Assembly (NCBI RefSeq): GCF_000407185.1
Contig: NZ_KE136481.1
Coordinates: 1,712,136-1,776,135 of the forward strand
From: Enterococcus malodoratus ATCC 43197
GTDB lineage: Bacteria > Bacillota > Bacilli > Lactobacillales > Enterococcaceae
Reading direction: 5' to 3'
Length of the DNA: 64,000 nucleotides
Shown here: positions 25,139-34,892 of the stretch, piece by piece
Numbering within the stretch: the stretch's first letter is position 1
How the letters are laid out: each line of letters begins with the position of its first letter
Position numbers and translations under genes: made by a program
Notes under the pieces: model-generated
The model's database searches: none
Seen by the model: only the letters and a program-made list of their open reading frames with translations
Told to the model about the DNA's origin: nothing

Positions 25139-26140
25139 TTATTTGTCTTTAGGTGTTTCGAAAAACTGGACCAATTGACCTACTACATTCGTCTCTAGCA
25201 TCAGGTAGATTTGATCAATGGTATTCGCTACAGCTTCCGGACCGGTTGATCCATGCGTTTTAATGACTGGTGCTTTTAGACCAAATAATACAGCACCACC
25301 GTGAGCCGAATAATCTAGCTTGTCTTTTAGGCCATACAAAGTATCCTTCAACATTGCCGCACCTAATTTCCCTTTAAGTCCTGCATCATTGATACTGCCT
25401 TTCAATAGACTCATTAAGCCCATAGCTGTCCCTTCGATCGTTTTCAACACAGCATTTCCGGTGAACCCATCCGTCACGACAACATCAGCTACACCATTCA
25501 ACAGCTCCCGTGCCTCTACATTGCCGATAAAGTTGATGCTTTCTTCAGCTTGTAGCAATTTGAATGCTTCTTTCGTCAACTCACTGCCTTTTGTTTCTTC
25601 CGTACCGTTGTTCAGTAGTCCAACACGAGGAGACTTGATCCCTCGAACATGTTTCGCATAGAAAGAACCCAAAATCGCATACTGATGAATGTGTTCTGCT
25701 TTATTTTCAGCATTAGCACCTAAATCTAGCATGTCAAAACCCATATCGCTATTTAAAACGGGCAACGTTGACATTAACCCCGGACGTTCAATTCCTTTGA
25801 TCCGTCCCACCACAAACAAGCCTGCCGCCAATAACGCTCCAGTATTCCCAGCAGAAAAAATCGCATCTGCTCTACCTTCTTTAACAGCTTGGGCAGCTAG
25901 GACCATTGAAGCATCTTTTTTACGACGGATCGCCTTAACAGGTTCGTCATCACTATTGATTTTTTCATCTGTGTGAATAATCGTAATATTTTTTTCATTT
26001 GTAATATATTGACGAATGGCGTCTTCTTTTCCGTATAATTGAAACTCGATATCTGGATGATTTTTTTGCGCTAACATCACGCCTTCAACGATGGCTTTTG
26101 GTGCGAAATCGCCACCCATTGCATCTACAGCAATTTTCAT
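25139..26140 (-). CDS. plsX: Phosphate acyltransferase PlsX
   Basis: PlsX makes acyl-phosphate from acyl-ACP for phospholipid synthesis. The 333-residue product starts [16 protein letters not shown] at 26140, the standard family start, behind AAGGGAGAG; a possible upstream start at 26179 adds a non-conserved leader. The motifs [25 protein letters not shown] and [14 protein letters not shown] are family hallmarks. It lies between recG and the ACP gene, so the acyl donor and the acyltransferase are neighbours and recG-plsX-acp is probably one operon. Confidence 0.96.
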   Translation of the reverse strand: MKIAVDAMGGDFAPKAIVEGVMLAQKNHPDIEFQLYGKEDAIRQYITNEKNITIIHTDEKINSDDEPVKAIRRKKDASMVLAAQAVKEGRADAIFSAGNTGALLAAGLFVVGRIKGIERPGLMSTLPVLNSDMGFDMLDLGANAENKAEHIHQYAILGSFYAKHVRGIKSPRVGLLNNGTEETKGSELTKEAFKLLQAEESINFIGNVEARELLNGVADVVVTDGFTGNAVLKTIEGTAMGLMSLLKGSINDAGLKGKLGAAMLKDTLYGLKDKLDYSAHGGAVLFGLKAPVIKTHGSTGPEAVANTIDQIYLMLETNVVGQLVQFFETPKDK

Positions 26141-26181
26141 GAAAAGCTTCTCTCCCTTAATTTTTCTACAGTATAGCATAC

Positions 26182-28215
26182 CTAATCGAAATATGTTTCC
26201 CCAGTTTCTGTCGGTTCTAATGTCTCTGCCAACGGTTCAAAGGACTGCTGTTCACGCCAATTATCTATCTGCCAAATCTGATTGGCTTCGTCGCGAGCCA
26301 CTTCTAATACATTTGCATCGTTCACCAGATCAGCAATCAAAAACTGCGGCAAACCGGATTGCCGAAAACCAAAAACTTCACCAGGTCCTCGTAATTCTAA
26401 ATCTTTTTCACTCAAAACAAAACCATTAGTTGTCTCGGTCATGATTTTCATGCGCTCTTTACCCATTTCATTTTTGGGACTAGCAACCAAAATACAGTAA
26501 GAAGCATCAGAACCACGACCAACTCGGCCGCGCAGTTGGTGGAGCTGAGCCAATCCAAAACGATCTGCATCCATAATAAACATGACTGTGGCATTCGGCA
26601 CATTGACGCCGACTTCAATAACCGTAGTGGAAACCAAAACCTGACTTTGATTATTCTTGAATTCTTCCATAATCGCATCTTTTTCGGTATTCTTCATTTT
26701 TCCATGCAAAAGACTGACCTGATAAGCTGGTGCGTAATATTCCTTTAAATGCTCATAAATTTCTGTTGCATTTTTTACATCCAATGCTTCGGACTCTTCA
26801 ATCAGCGGACAAATCACATAAAGCTGATGACCAGCCTGCAATTCTTGCTTTGCCCAATCTAACGTGTGTTCCAGTTGCTTTGGTTTGATCCAACTGGTTT
26901 TGACTGGGATACGTCCTGCTGGCATTTCATCAATAACAGAAACATCCATCTCGCCATATGCCGTAATCGCTAACGTTCGTGGAATCGGGGTTGCCGTCAT
27001 AAACAAGACATCAGGGTGCAGCCCTTTTTCACGCAAAACTCTTCGCTGGTTCACACCAAACCGATGCTGTTCATCCGTAATGACTAAGCCAAGGTTAATG
27101 AACTGTACGTCATCTTGAATCAACGCATGCGTTCCGATCACCACATCAATTTCACCATTTTGAAGACCCGCTAAAATCGCTCGCCGTTCTTTGGTTTTAG
27201 TAGAACCCGTCAGTAACGCAGTTGTCATTTCCAACGGATCAAACAATTGATTTAAACTTTCTAAATGCTGCTGTGCCAAGATTTCTGTCGGTACCATCAA
27301 CGCCCCTTGGAAGCCCGCTGTCATAGTTGCATATAAAGCAATTGCTGCTACGACTGTCTTACCGCTCCCAACATCTCCTTGCAGCAGACGCTGCATATGC
27401 TTCTTGCTGCGCAGATCATAGCAAATTTCGTTGGTTACTCTCTTCTGTGCATCAGTTAGTTCAAAGGGCAGCTCCTGTGTAAATCGTTTCAATCGTTCCA
27501 CATCGTAACGAATCGCGATCCCATTTTTCTCGCTGCGTTCGCTCTTCTTCAATCCCTGCATCCGCATTTGGAATAAGAAAAATTCTTCAAAGACCACTCG
27601 CCGTTTAGCTTGATGGCTCTCTGTCGGATTTTTTGGAAAATGCATCGCCCGCATGGCTTGCTTTCGCGGCATTAGCCGATATTTTTCCAGCAGATAATCC
27701 GGCAAGTTCTCGGTTACCTGATCACCGAACTTTTCAAACGCGACCTTGATCAAGTCCACTAACGTACTTTGACGGATTGACTTGCTCACATGGTAGATCG
27801 GTGCATATTCTTCCGTTTGTTTGCCGCCTAAAATTTTCATTCCCGTCAAAGACTTACGCTTGGCATCCCACTTCCCATAGACTGCCAACTCTTCGCCAAC
27901 TTCGACTTTATCCTTTAGATATGGCTGATTGAAAAAGGAGACCATGAAGACTGCATGATCTTGCATCATCCGAAACTGCAGCCGGCTTTTTTTATATCCG
28001 AAACGACTAACTACGGGTGCCGAAACGATCACACCCTTTAGTGTAACCTTCTCTTGATCATTGATCTCTAATAGATTTTTTTCTTGAATATCCTCATATC
28101 GAAAAGGATAGTAGCTCAATAAATCCTCAATCGTTACAATCCCTAATTCGGCTAACGTTTGTGCTCGCTTTGGTCCTACACCAGGTAAAACCGATACGGA
28201 TTCTAGAATCCTCAT
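26182..28215 (-). CDS. recG: ATP-dependent DNA helicase RecG
   Basis: RecG remodels stalled replication forks and branched DNA. At 677 residues it is full length. The N-terminal OB/wedge domain includes [10 protein letters not shown]; the helicase core has [17 protein letters not shown] (motif I), [11 protein letters not shown] (Ia), ITDEQHRFG (the DEQH motif), [12 protein letters not shown] (III), LHGKMKN, and [19 protein letters not shown] (VI). The ATG follows GGGAGG. plsX begins 42 bases downstream, the usual Firmicute order. Confidence 0.96.
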   Translation of the reverse strand: MRILESVSVLPGVGPKRAQTLAELGIVTIEDLLSYYPFRYEDIQEKNLLEINDQEKVTLKGVIVSAPVVSRFGYKKSRLQFRMMQDHAVFMVSFFNQPYLKDKVEVGEELAVYGKWDAKRKSLTGMKILGGKQTEEYAPIYHVSKSIRQSTLVDLIKVAFEKFGDQVTENLPDYLLEKYRLMPRKQAMRAMHFPKNPTESHQAKRRVVFEEFFLFQMRMQGLKKSERSEKNGIAIRYDVERLKRFTQELPFELTDAQKRVTNEICYDLRSKKHMQRLLQGDVGSGKTVVAAIALYATMTAGFQGALMVPTEILAQQHLESLNQLFDPLEMTTALLTGSTKTKERRAILAGLQNGEIDVVIGTHALIQDDVQFINLGLVITDEQHRFGVNQRRVLREKGLHPDVLFMTATPIPRTLAITAYGEMDVSVIDEMPAGRIPVKTSWIKPKQLEHTLDWAKQELQAGHQLYVICPLIEESEALDVKNATEIYEHLKEYYAPAYQVSLLHGKMKNTEKDAIMEEFKNNQSQVLVSTTVIEVGVNVPNATVMFIMDADRFGLAQLHQLRGRVGRGSDASYCILVASPKNEMGKERMKIMTETTNGFVLSEKDLELRGPGEVFGFRQSGLPQFLIADLVNDANVLEVARDEANQIWQIDNWREQQSFEPLAETLEPTETGETYFD

Positions 28216-28339
28216 AAGATATCCTCCCTTCTATAATTATTTTATTGACCAAACTAGGAATGACCCTACGTCAAAAATAAAGTACGAATTTTCGTATACA
28301 GATCGTTTTTTACTTCATATCTAATTAGATGACCATTCA

Positions 28340-28378
28340 CAAAAAGGAGTGTGCCAGATACTCTTGGCCCACTCCCTC
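28340..28378 (-). terminator. Terminator after fakA
   Basis: Minus-strand GGAGTGGGCCA pairs with TGGCACACTCC with mismatches, then TTTTTG follows. It separates the fakA transcript from recG. Confidence 0.75.
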
Positions 28379-28393
28379 CGACTGTTTTACTTG

Positions 28394-30076
28394 TTATTCT
28401 GCTGAAAGCAAGTATGGATAGACCGGTTGTTTTCCTTCGTGGATCTCAACTTCTAGGTCTGGATGACTTGCTTCAATTGCTTCACTTAATTTTTCTGCTT
28501 CGGCCTTAGTACCTTCTTCACCGACAATAATCGTGATAATTTCGATTTCATCGCTGATCATTTTGTTCAAGGTATCTAAAGTTGCTTCGTATCTATCGGC
28601 TTCGGAAAGAGCGATCTTTCCATCGATCATACCTAAGTAATCACCTTCATGGATTTCCACACCGTCGATCGTCGTATCACGAATCGCATTGGTGATTTGA
28701 CCGCTGACTACAGATTCAAGCATCTCAGTCATTGCCGCCTTATTATCCTCTAGACTTTGATCGCCATTGAAAGCCAGCATCGCTGTCATTCCTTGAGAGA
28801 CAGTTTTGCTTGGAACAACGGCTACAGGAATATCTGCGACTTCTGCTGCTTGATCGGCTGCCATAAAGATGTTTTTATTATTCGGCAAAACAATTACTTG
28901 ATCAGCATTGACCTCTTTAATTGCTTTTAGAATATCTTCTGTACTTGGGTTCATCGTTTGGCCGCCGCTGATTACGTAAGCCACGCCTAAACTTTTGAAT
29001 AATTCTTGAACACCTTCGCCAGCTGCAATTGCAATCACTGCATAAGGCTGATGTTCTACAGGTTTCGCTTGAAACTCAGCTACTTCTTCATCATGTTCCA
29101 AAATCGTTTCATGCTGCAAGCGCATATTATCGACTTTGATTTTGATCAAGGCACCGAATTTTTGACCATAATTCATCACTTCACCTGGATGCTCTGTATG
29201 GACATGGACTTTGACGATTTCATCATCATTAACAACAAGTAACGAATCTCCGATACCATCTAAATAGTTTCTGAATGAATCGTAATCAAATTTACTGTCC
29301 ACGGTTGGGCCTTCACCTAAGCGAACCATAATTTCGGTACAATAACCGAATTTGATATCCGCTGTTGCTAATTGGCCTTGGATACTGCGATGATGTTCGG
29401 CATTGACCATTTCGTCCATTTCGGCTGGACTTGGTTCATACGTATCGTCTGCTTGAAATTCACCATTTAAAGCATTCAAAAATCCTTCGTAAATGAACAA
29501 TAGACCTTGGCCTCCACTATCGACTACGCCAACTTCTTTCAAGACTGGCAGCATATCCGGTGTTTTATCTAATGCCTTTTTTCCATACTTAACAACGGCT
29601 GTCATCACTTCGATCACATCATCCGTTTGTTTAGCCTTACGTTCACCAGCTTTTGCTGATTCGCGAGCCACTGTTAAAATCGTTCCTTCAACAGGTTTCA
29701 TCACTGCTTTATAAGCTGTTTCCACTCCATGAACCAATGCCTTGGCTAGATCCTCCGCATTTAAGGTATCAACCTCTAAGATTGCTTTAGAAAAACCACG
29801 GAATAGTTGGGACAAGATAACGCCAGAATTTCCGCGTGCTCCCATCAATAGGCCTTTTGCTAACACGTTAGCCAATTCGCCGACTTTTTCTGAAGTAGAA
29901 TTGACCACGGCAGTTGCGCCACTGGTCATTGATAAATTCATATTGGTCCCAGTATCGCCATCAGGCACGGGAAAAACGTTTAATGAATTGACATATTCTG
30001 CATTGACTTGCAGACGTTTAGCGCCAGCCTCTACCATTTCTTGGAATTGACTCGCGCTGATTTCTGTTACCTTCAC
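28394..30076 (-). CDS. fakA: Fatty acid kinase, catalytic subunit FakA (DAK2 domain)
   Basis: This 560-residue protein has an N-terminal DhaL-type ATP-binding domain, with NVFPVPDGDTGTNMNLSM near residues 30-47 and LLMGARGNSGVILSQ near 72-86, followed by the middle and C-terminal FakA domains (DSGGQGLLFIYEGF; HVHTEHPGEVM). With a FakB fatty-acid-binding partner it phosphorylates exogenous fatty acids to acyl-phosphate, which enters lipid synthesis through PlsY or PlsX. FakB is not in the window. The start is GTG behind GGAGG. It lies 29 bases after the Gls24-family gene, a conserved Firmicute pair, and close to plsX, its metabolic partner. Confidence 0.94.
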   Translation of the reverse strand: MKVTEISASQFQEMVEAGAKRLQVNAEYVNSLNVFPVPDGDTGTNMNLSMTSGATAVVNSTSEKVGELANVLAKGLLMGARGNSGVILSQLFRGFSKAILEVDTLNAEDLAKALVHGVETAYKAVMKPVEGTILTVARESAKAGERKAKQTDDVIEVMTAVVKYGKKALDKTPDMLPVLKEVGVVDSGGQGLLFIYEGFLNALNGEFQADDTYEPSPAEMDEMVNAEHHRSIQGQLATADIKFGYCTEIMVRLGEGPTVDSKFDYDSFRNYLDGIGDSLLVVNDDEIVKVHVHTEHPGEVMNYGQKFGALIKIKVDNMRLQHETILEHDEEVAEFQAKPVEHQPYAVIAIAAGEGVQELFKSLGVAYVISGGQTMNPSTEDILKAIKEVNADQVIVLPNNKNIFMAADQAAEVADIPVAVVPSKTVSQGMTAMLAFNGDQSLEDNKAAMTEMLESVVSGQITNAIRDTTIDGVEIHEGDYLGMIDGKIALSEADRYEATLDTLNKMISDEIEIITIIVGEEGTKAEAEKLSEAIEASHPDLEVEIHEGKQPVYPYLLSAE

Positions 30077-30105
30077 TTACTTAGTCCTCCTTAAGAACAC
30101 TGCCC

Positions 30106-30468
30106 TTAGTCAGGCAGAACACGTACACCTTGAACATAGACATTCACTGAGTTTGCTGTAACCCCAAGCATCGTTTCCAAATTATATTTCACTTTTTCTT
30201 GGACATTGCGCGATACTTCTGAGATCTTCGTGCCGTAGCTGACGATCGTATAGACGTCGACCGCGATACCGTTCTCTTCTTGACGTACAACGACGCCGCG
30301 TGAATAATTTTCTTTTCTTAAAATTTCTGTGATATTGTCTTTGATTTGATTTTTACTAGCCATACCGACGATACCAAACACGTCAGTAACTGCACCGCCG
30401 ACAACCGTCGCGATGACGTCGTTTGAAATTTCGATCATACCAGTCTGTGTATTGATTTTCACAGCCAT
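30106..30468 (-). CDS. Asp23/Gls24 family envelope stress protein
   Basis: This 120-residue protein is of the Asp23/YloU type: MAVKINTQTGMIEISNDVIATVVGGAVTDVFGIVGM is compressed here to its key parts, namely ISNDVIATVVGGA, the FGIVGM turn and the C-terminal VNVYVQGVRV strand. Relatives help cell-wall stress resistance; the fakA-linked member is conserved across Firmicutes but its molecular role is not settled. AAGGAGG precedes the ATG. It is the first gene of a two-gene unit with fakA. No transmembrane segment is present. Confidence 0.9.
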   Translation of the reverse strand: MAVKINTQTGMIEISNDVIATVVGGAVTDVFGIVGMASKNQIKDNITEILRKENYSRGVVVRQEENGIAVDVYTIVSYGTKISEVSRNVQEKVKYNLETMLGVTANSVNVYVQGVRVLPD

Positions 30469-30787
30469 AGTTGTTAGCCTCCTTAAATAGGCCTAATCGC
30501 CCATTTTTTCTACTATAACAGTTTATCATAGCCCTATGACAAATAAAAGAAAGTTCCATTGCGATTTGCTGATAGGGCGCTCCCTGCTTGCCGCAATCTA
30601 CTGCTAACTTTCTTGCATCAAAACTTTTGTTAAAATTTTTACGCTAACAGAGTATAATTTACCTGCAAATCCTTTGAATGTCAATCTTTCTAGAAAAATC
30701 CACTTGCTAATCTTGTCATTCTATGCTAAATTATTTTAGTATGAGCCAAAGAAGCGCTCCAATCAAGGCAAAAGGAGGAAACAACAC
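30469..30787. other. 319-base divergent region between the Gls24-family gene and rpmB
   Basis: It contains the rpmB promoter (30704-30732). For the minus strand a TTGTCA and a TATAGT occur, but 19 bases apart, so that promoter is uncertain. Nothing else was recognised. Confidence 0.6.
30704..30732 (+). promoter_or_regulatory. rpmB promoter
   Basis: TTGCTA, a 17-base spacer, and TAAATT with a TGn extension directly before the -10. It lies 55 bases upstream of the rpmB start. Confidence 0.7.
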
Positions 30788-30976
30788 ATGGCAAAAGTTT
30801 GCTATTTTACTGGTCGTAAAACAAGAAGTGGAAATAACCGTTCTCACGCTCTGAACGCTACTAAACGTACTGTAAAACCTAATTTACAAAAAGTTCGCGT
30901 ATTAGTGGACGGAAAACCTAAAAAAGTTTGGGTCTCAACTCGTGCTTTGAAATCTGGAAAAGTTGAGCGTGTTTAA
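30788..30976 (+). CDS. rpmB: 50S ribosomal protein L28
   Basis: This 62-residue protein of the large subunit reads [21 protein letters not shown] at its start and ends [10 protein letters not shown]. The N-terminal part lacks the CxxC zinc motif seen in some species: only the single Cys of KVCYF is present. AAAGGAGG lies upstream, with its own promoter and terminator, so it is monocistronic and divergent from the gls24-fakA pair, as in other lactic acid bacteria. Confidence 0.97.
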   Translation: MAKVCYFTGRKTRSGNNRSHALNATKRTVKPNLQKVRVLVDGKPKKVWVSTRALKSGKVERV

Positions 30977-30987
30977 TATTATCCAAT

Positions 30988-31020
30988 CAAACCGTTCTTG
31001 AAGAACGGTTTTTTATTTTG
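30988..31020 (+). terminator. rpmB terminator
   Basis: AACCGTTCTT / AGAACGGTT stem with a tiny loop, followed by TTTTATTTTG. Confidence 0.9.
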
Positions 31021-31121
31021 TCCATCTACTTTATCATTCACGTAATTTTAGAGGAAATTGTTCACTTTTCGTTCTTTAATTTCAGCCTATACATATTTTT
31101 TAGTCATTCTAAACAGAATAG

Positions 31122-31170
31122 AAAAAATGAGTACGACGCTTATACAGAATAAGCGTCGTACTTTCTTTTA
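31122..31170. terminator. Strong orphan bidirectional hairpin
   Basis: AGTACGACGCTTAT (31130-31143) and ATAAGCGTCGTACT (31149-31162) form a perfect 14-bp stem with a five-base loop. The plus strand continues TTCTTTTATTT, and the minus strand continues CATTTTTTC. It lies about 100 bases past the rpmB terminator and 120 bases before the next gene. Confidence 0.8.
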
Positions 31171-31247
31171 TTTATTAAATTTTTGAAAAAAATTTCCAAA
31201 AGGTTACGGCTCTTTCACAGCTCATTCACAATATTTCATTCCTTCTA

Positions 31248-31256
31248 TGGTAAAAT
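31248..31256 (+). promoter_or_regulatory. Extended -10 element before the YfhO gene
   Basis: TGGTAAAAT, 38 bases upstream of the start codon. No convincing -35. Confidence 0.45.
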
Positions 31257-31293
31257 TTGGATAGTCTGTTGAAAGAAGTTTGGTGATTTTTAT

Positions 31294-33891
31294 ATGAAAA
31301 ACTATCTTAAAGAAAATCGTTGGTATATATTGGCCAGTTTTTTCCTGCCACTTGCGCTCATGGTGATCGTCTATTTGACGATCGGTATTTATCCTGGATC
31401 TAGCCGCAGCGTCTTAGCCAGTGATGCCTTCTCACAATTTTCAAATTTCCACGCAAGTTTTCGGAATATGCTTTTAGGCAAACAAGGCCTTTTTTATAAT
31501 TGGAATGCCTCCATGGGATTGAATTACCTCTCACTAGTTTCCTATTATCTCGGCGGCTTTTTTACGCCATTAGTGATTTTCTTCCCGAATCAGCTGATGC
31601 CTGATGCTCTGTACTTTTTGACGTTGCTGAAAATCGGCGCAGCCGGATTAGCATTCTGGTTTTATGCCAAGGGCAGTTTTAAATTACCTGATTGGTCACG
31701 AGTGGCTTTAAGTGTCACCTATGCTTTGATGTCTTTTGCTATCGCACATTCTGAGATCATTATGTGGCTAGACGCCTTTGTCTATCTGCCTTTAATCATC
31801 CTAGGAATCAATCGTGTGATGGATCTGAAAAAGCCGACTGTACTTTTTGTTTCCTATTTAATGTTGTTTTTAACCAGCTTTTATATGGGCTTCATGATCG
31901 GTGTCTTCTCGGTACTGTACTTCATCGCTCGCTTGATTACAAATTGGAAACTATACAAAAAAAGTATCGTTCCTTATGGTGTCACCTCATTGTTGGCCGG
32001 TTTTGCTTCCATGATCATGATCTTGCCATCAATTCTTGATTTGCGAGCAAATGGTGAAGAGCTGTCGCAAATTTCCACTTTTAAAACGGAAGCGACTGGC
32101 TGGTGGGATTTTATCGCCAAAAATTTGATTGGATCCTATGATACGACGAAATATGGGTCGATTCCCTTTATTTATATTGGTCTCTTACCGCTGGCTTTAT
32201 GTTTATTTTTCTTTATCTGCAAAAAGATTCCTTGGAAAAATAAAATTGCCTACGGCGCAATTGCTGCAATTTTAATCGCTAGCTTCTATATCCAACCCCT
32301 GAATTTATTCTGGCACGGTATGCATGCTCCGAACATGTTTTTATTCCGCTATGCGTATTTGCTCTCATTTTTAGTAATCACGTTAGCTGCTTGGGGCTGG
32401 GAAAAATTAGATCATGAGAATATTTTACAACTGGTCGCCGTTTGTCTCTTGCTAATTGCACTCTTTGCGATTTTCTGGGGCATGAAAGGGAAAGACTATA
32501 ATTACCTTAAAAATATTTCACTCTATATCACGATCGGCTTCTTAGCCGTCTATGCGCTGGTCCTTACCGGGCATTATTTCAATAAGATCCCTTTGAAAGT
32601 ACTCAGCGTTCTATTACTGCTATTAATGTGTACCGAGGCTTTTATTAACAGTGATTTTATGGTCCGAGGTGTCCTAAAAGATTGGAATTATGCGTCACGC
32701 AGTCTTTATACTCAGCCATATCCTTCAATTAAAGCTTTAGTTGATGAAACAAAGGATGAAAATAAAACTTTTTATCGCATGGAAAATCTTGATCCTGTCT
32801 CTTCCAACGATGCCTTTAATTATGGCTACAGCGGAGTTAGCATGTTTTCATCCATTCGGAACCGCCATTCCTCTGGCTACATGGATCAATTAGGTTTTCG
32901 TTCAAGAGGAACCAGTCTGAATATTCGTTACCAAAATAATACCTTATTAGCCGATGCTTTCACTGGGATTAAATACAATATCGCCAAGGCGAAAAACTTG
33001 AACAAATACGGCTTCAAGAAAACGAGTACTGTTGGCGAATACAATCTTTTTGAAAATAATTACGAATTGCCGTTGGCCTTTACTGCTCCTCGGAGTATTG
33101 ATAAATTGCAGGCCTCTCCAAATGACAATTTGGGTACACAAACACAGTTATTCAATGCTTTATCACAAGAACAGTTCCAATACTTCCAGTTCTTGCCGAT
33201 GACACAAGTAGATACAAAAAACGCCATCGTCACCAACGCTGGCAATATTACGACGATCACGGAAAAACAAGGCAATGTCGCAAAAGATGTTTCTTGGCGC
33301 GTACAGGTTCCGGCAAATACGCAGGCTTACTTAAGTCTCTATCCTTACGACTTCGCTGAATTAGAAAGTTCGACTGCCACCGTCACAGCAAACGGCCAGA
33401 CACGGCAAGCTCAGATTGGTATCAGCGGACAGTATTACGATTTGGGCTACTATCAAAAAGCCACGACCGTCACTTTCACGGCCAGCTTTTATGGCACAAA
33501 GACAATCAGTTTCCAAAATCCGCAGGTTTTAGCTTTAGACACGGTAGCCTATCAACTAGCTGTCGACAAGATCAAAGACAACGGTGTAGATATGAAGGTG
33601 GGCAACCGCAGTGCTGAAGGAACAGTAAATGCTAAAGAAGCTCAGACGTTGATTACGACAATCCCCTACGACGAAGGCTGGACTGCCAAAGTAGATGGTA
33701 AAAAAGTAGACACAAAAGCGTTTCAAAATGCGTTTGTCAGCATTCATGTACCAAAAGGAAAACACAAAGTAACCTTTAGCTACTTGCCTAAAGGCTTCAT
33801 CGCTGGTGCAGTTTCTTTCATTGTTGCCATTGGACTGTTTATCCTTTATCTTCGAACGTTAAAACCAAGAGAAACACATCGTCATTCCTAA
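31294..33891 (+). CDS. YfhO-family membrane protein (putative wall-polymer glycosyltransferase)
   Basis: This 865-residue integral membrane protein has about a dozen helices in its first 440 residues and one near the C terminus (FIAGAVSFIVAIGLFILYL). Between them lies a large extracellular region (about 460-830). The N-terminal part has the YfhO pattern: SDAFSQFSNFHASFRNMLLG, YNWNASMGLNY and LDAFVYLPLI. YfhO proteins belong to the GT-C fold; the Bacillus member adds sugar to lipoteichoic acid from a lipid carrier together with CsbB-type partners. The acceptor here is unknown and no partner is adjacent. It is monocistronic, with its own -10 and terminator. Confidence 0.9.
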   Translation: MKNYLKENRWYILASFFLPLALMVIVYLTIGIYPGSSRSVLASDAFSQFSNFHASFRNMLLGKQGLFYNWNASMGLNYLSLVSYYLGGFFTPLVIFFPNQLMPDALYFLTLLKIGAAGLAFWFYAKGSFKLPDWSRVALSVTYALMSFAIAHSEIIMWLDAFVYLPLIILGINRVMDLKKPTVLFVSYLMLFLTSFYMGFMIGVFSVLYFIARLITNWKLYKKSIVPYGVTSLLAGFASMIMILPSILDLRANGEELSQISTFKTEATGWWDFIAKNLIGSYDTTKYGSIPFIYIGLLPLALCLFFFICKKIPWKNKIAYGAIAAILIASFYIQPLNLFWHGMHAPNMFLFRYAYLLSFLVITLAAWGWEKLDHENILQLVAVCLLLIALFAIFWGMKGKDYNYLKNISLYITIGFLAVYALVLTGHYFNKIPLKVLSVLLLLLMCTEAFINSDFMVRGVLKDWNYASRSLYTQPYPSIKALVDETKDENKTFYRMENLDPVSSNDAFNYGYSGVSMFSSIRNRHSSGYMDQLGFRSRGTSLNIRYQNNTLLADAFTGIKYNIAKAKNLNKYGFKKTSTVGEYNLFENNYELPLAFTAPRSIDKLQASPNDNLGTQTQLFNALSQEQFQYFQFLPMTQVDTKNAIVTNAGNITTITEKQGNVAKDVSWRVQVPANTQAYLSLYPYDFAELESSTATVTANGQTRQAQIGISGQYYDLGYYQKATTVTFTASFYGTKTISFQNPQVLALDTVAYQLAVDKIKDNGVDMKVGNRSAEGTVNAKEAQTLITTIPYDEGWTAKVDGKKVDTKAFQNAFVSIHVPKGKHKVTFSYLPKGFIAGAVSFIVAIGLFILYLRTLKPRETHRHS

Positions 33892-33893
33892 CT

Positions 33894-33932
33894 AAAAGGA
33901 AGCCCAACAATTAATGTTGAGCTTCCTTTTTT
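33894..33932. terminator. Bidirectional terminator after the YfhO gene
   Basis: AAAAGGAAGCCCAACA / TGTTGAGCTTCCTTTT, a 15-pair stem with one mismatch and TTTTTT. It is shared with the convergent nucleoside transporter operon. Confidence 0.9.
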
Positions 33933-33938
33933 GCTAAT

Positions 33939-34892
33939 CTATTTCGATTTTATGTAGTTGACACCTCCTGCCTTTGGTCCTGTAGCTTTGCCTAAAAAGA
34001 TTACTAAAACAAGAATCGTCAATACATAAGGGGCGGATTGCAGATAGACATCTAGAATTTGCGAAATGACTGGCAGATTCGCTCCGGCGATGCTGAGATT
34101 TTGAGCAAAACCAAAGAACATAGCTGCTCCCATCGTTCCAAGTGGGTTCCATTTACCAAAAATCATCGCAGCTAAAGAGATGAACCCTTGTCCCGCAATC
34201 GTAGTGATCGCAAAGCGTCCAGCGATCGATTGCGCGAATACCGCCCCGCCCATTCCACCGAGAAATCCTGAGATCAGTACACCCGCATATCGCATCGCGT
34301 ATACGTTAATTCCCAGAGTATCTGCTGCCTGTGGATTTTCTCCTACTGAACGCAAACGCAGCCCAAATTTTGTCTTATAAATAATAAACCAAGCAGCCAG
34401 TGCTACTACAATTGCAAAATAAGCAGGCAAACTAGTTTTATTAAAGAATAAATCTCCGATGATCGGAATCTTACTCAAGCCTGGAAAATCAAAATAGCCA
34501 AACTGTTCTTGGATCGTATCGGTCTGACCTTTACCATAGATCACTTTGATCAGAAAAATTGTCAGCGGCGGTGCCAATAAATTCATGACCGTTCCGCTAA
34601 TTACGTGATCGGCTCTAAAATTGATCGTCGCTGCTGCATGCAGACAGGAGAATAATAACCCAGCAAATCCACCAACCAAAACACCCAGCCAAGGGGTCAG
34701 CGCACCAAATTGATCAGCAAAACTCAAATTGAAAATAACCGAACTGAATGCCCCAGTTACCATGATCCCTTCTAATCCAACATTTACGATTCCGCTGCGC
34801 TCTGAGAAAACACCGCCTAATGCCGTTAAAATCAGCGGTGCAGAATAAACGAGTGTTTGAGAAATCAGTGAACTTAATAATTGAATAGTCAT
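33939..34892 (-). CDS. Nucleoside ABC transporter permease (BmpD/NupC type)
   Basis: This 317-residue permease has about eight to nine helices and belongs to the branched-chain-type permease family: GGVFSERSGIVNVGLEGIMV near the start and AANTLGINVYAMRY in the cytoplasmic loop are typical of the permeases that work with BMP-family binding proteins. The comparable Lactococcus set (BmpA-NupABC) imports nucleosides. It is last in the operon, overlapping the previous permease by four bases (ATGA-type junction). The neighbouring nucleoside hydrolase and ribokinase support the substrate class. Confidence 0.92.
   Translation of the reverse strand: MTIQLLSSLISQTLVYSAPLILTALGGVFSERSGIVNVGLEGIMVTGAFSSVIFNLSFADQFGALTPWLGVLVGGFAGLLFSCLHAAATINFRADHVISGTVMNLLAPPLTIFLIKVIYGKGQTDTIQEQFGYFDFPGLSKIPIIGDLFFNKTSLPAYFAIVVALAAWFIIYKTKFGLRLRSVGENPQAADTLGINVYAMRYAGVLISGFLGGMGGAVFAQSIAGRFAITTIAGQGFISLAAMIFGKWNPLGTMGAAMFFGFAQNLSIAGANLPVISQILDVYLQSAPYVLTILVLVIFLGKATGPKAGGVNYIKSK

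Larger units (their letters stand above)
30977..31293. other. 317-base region between rpmB and the YfhO gene
   Basis: It holds the rpmB terminator, then about 100 AT-rich bases without a gene, a very strong second hairpin (31122-31170) and a -10 element for the next gene. The second hairpin has no obvious gene to terminate. Confidence 0.6.
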
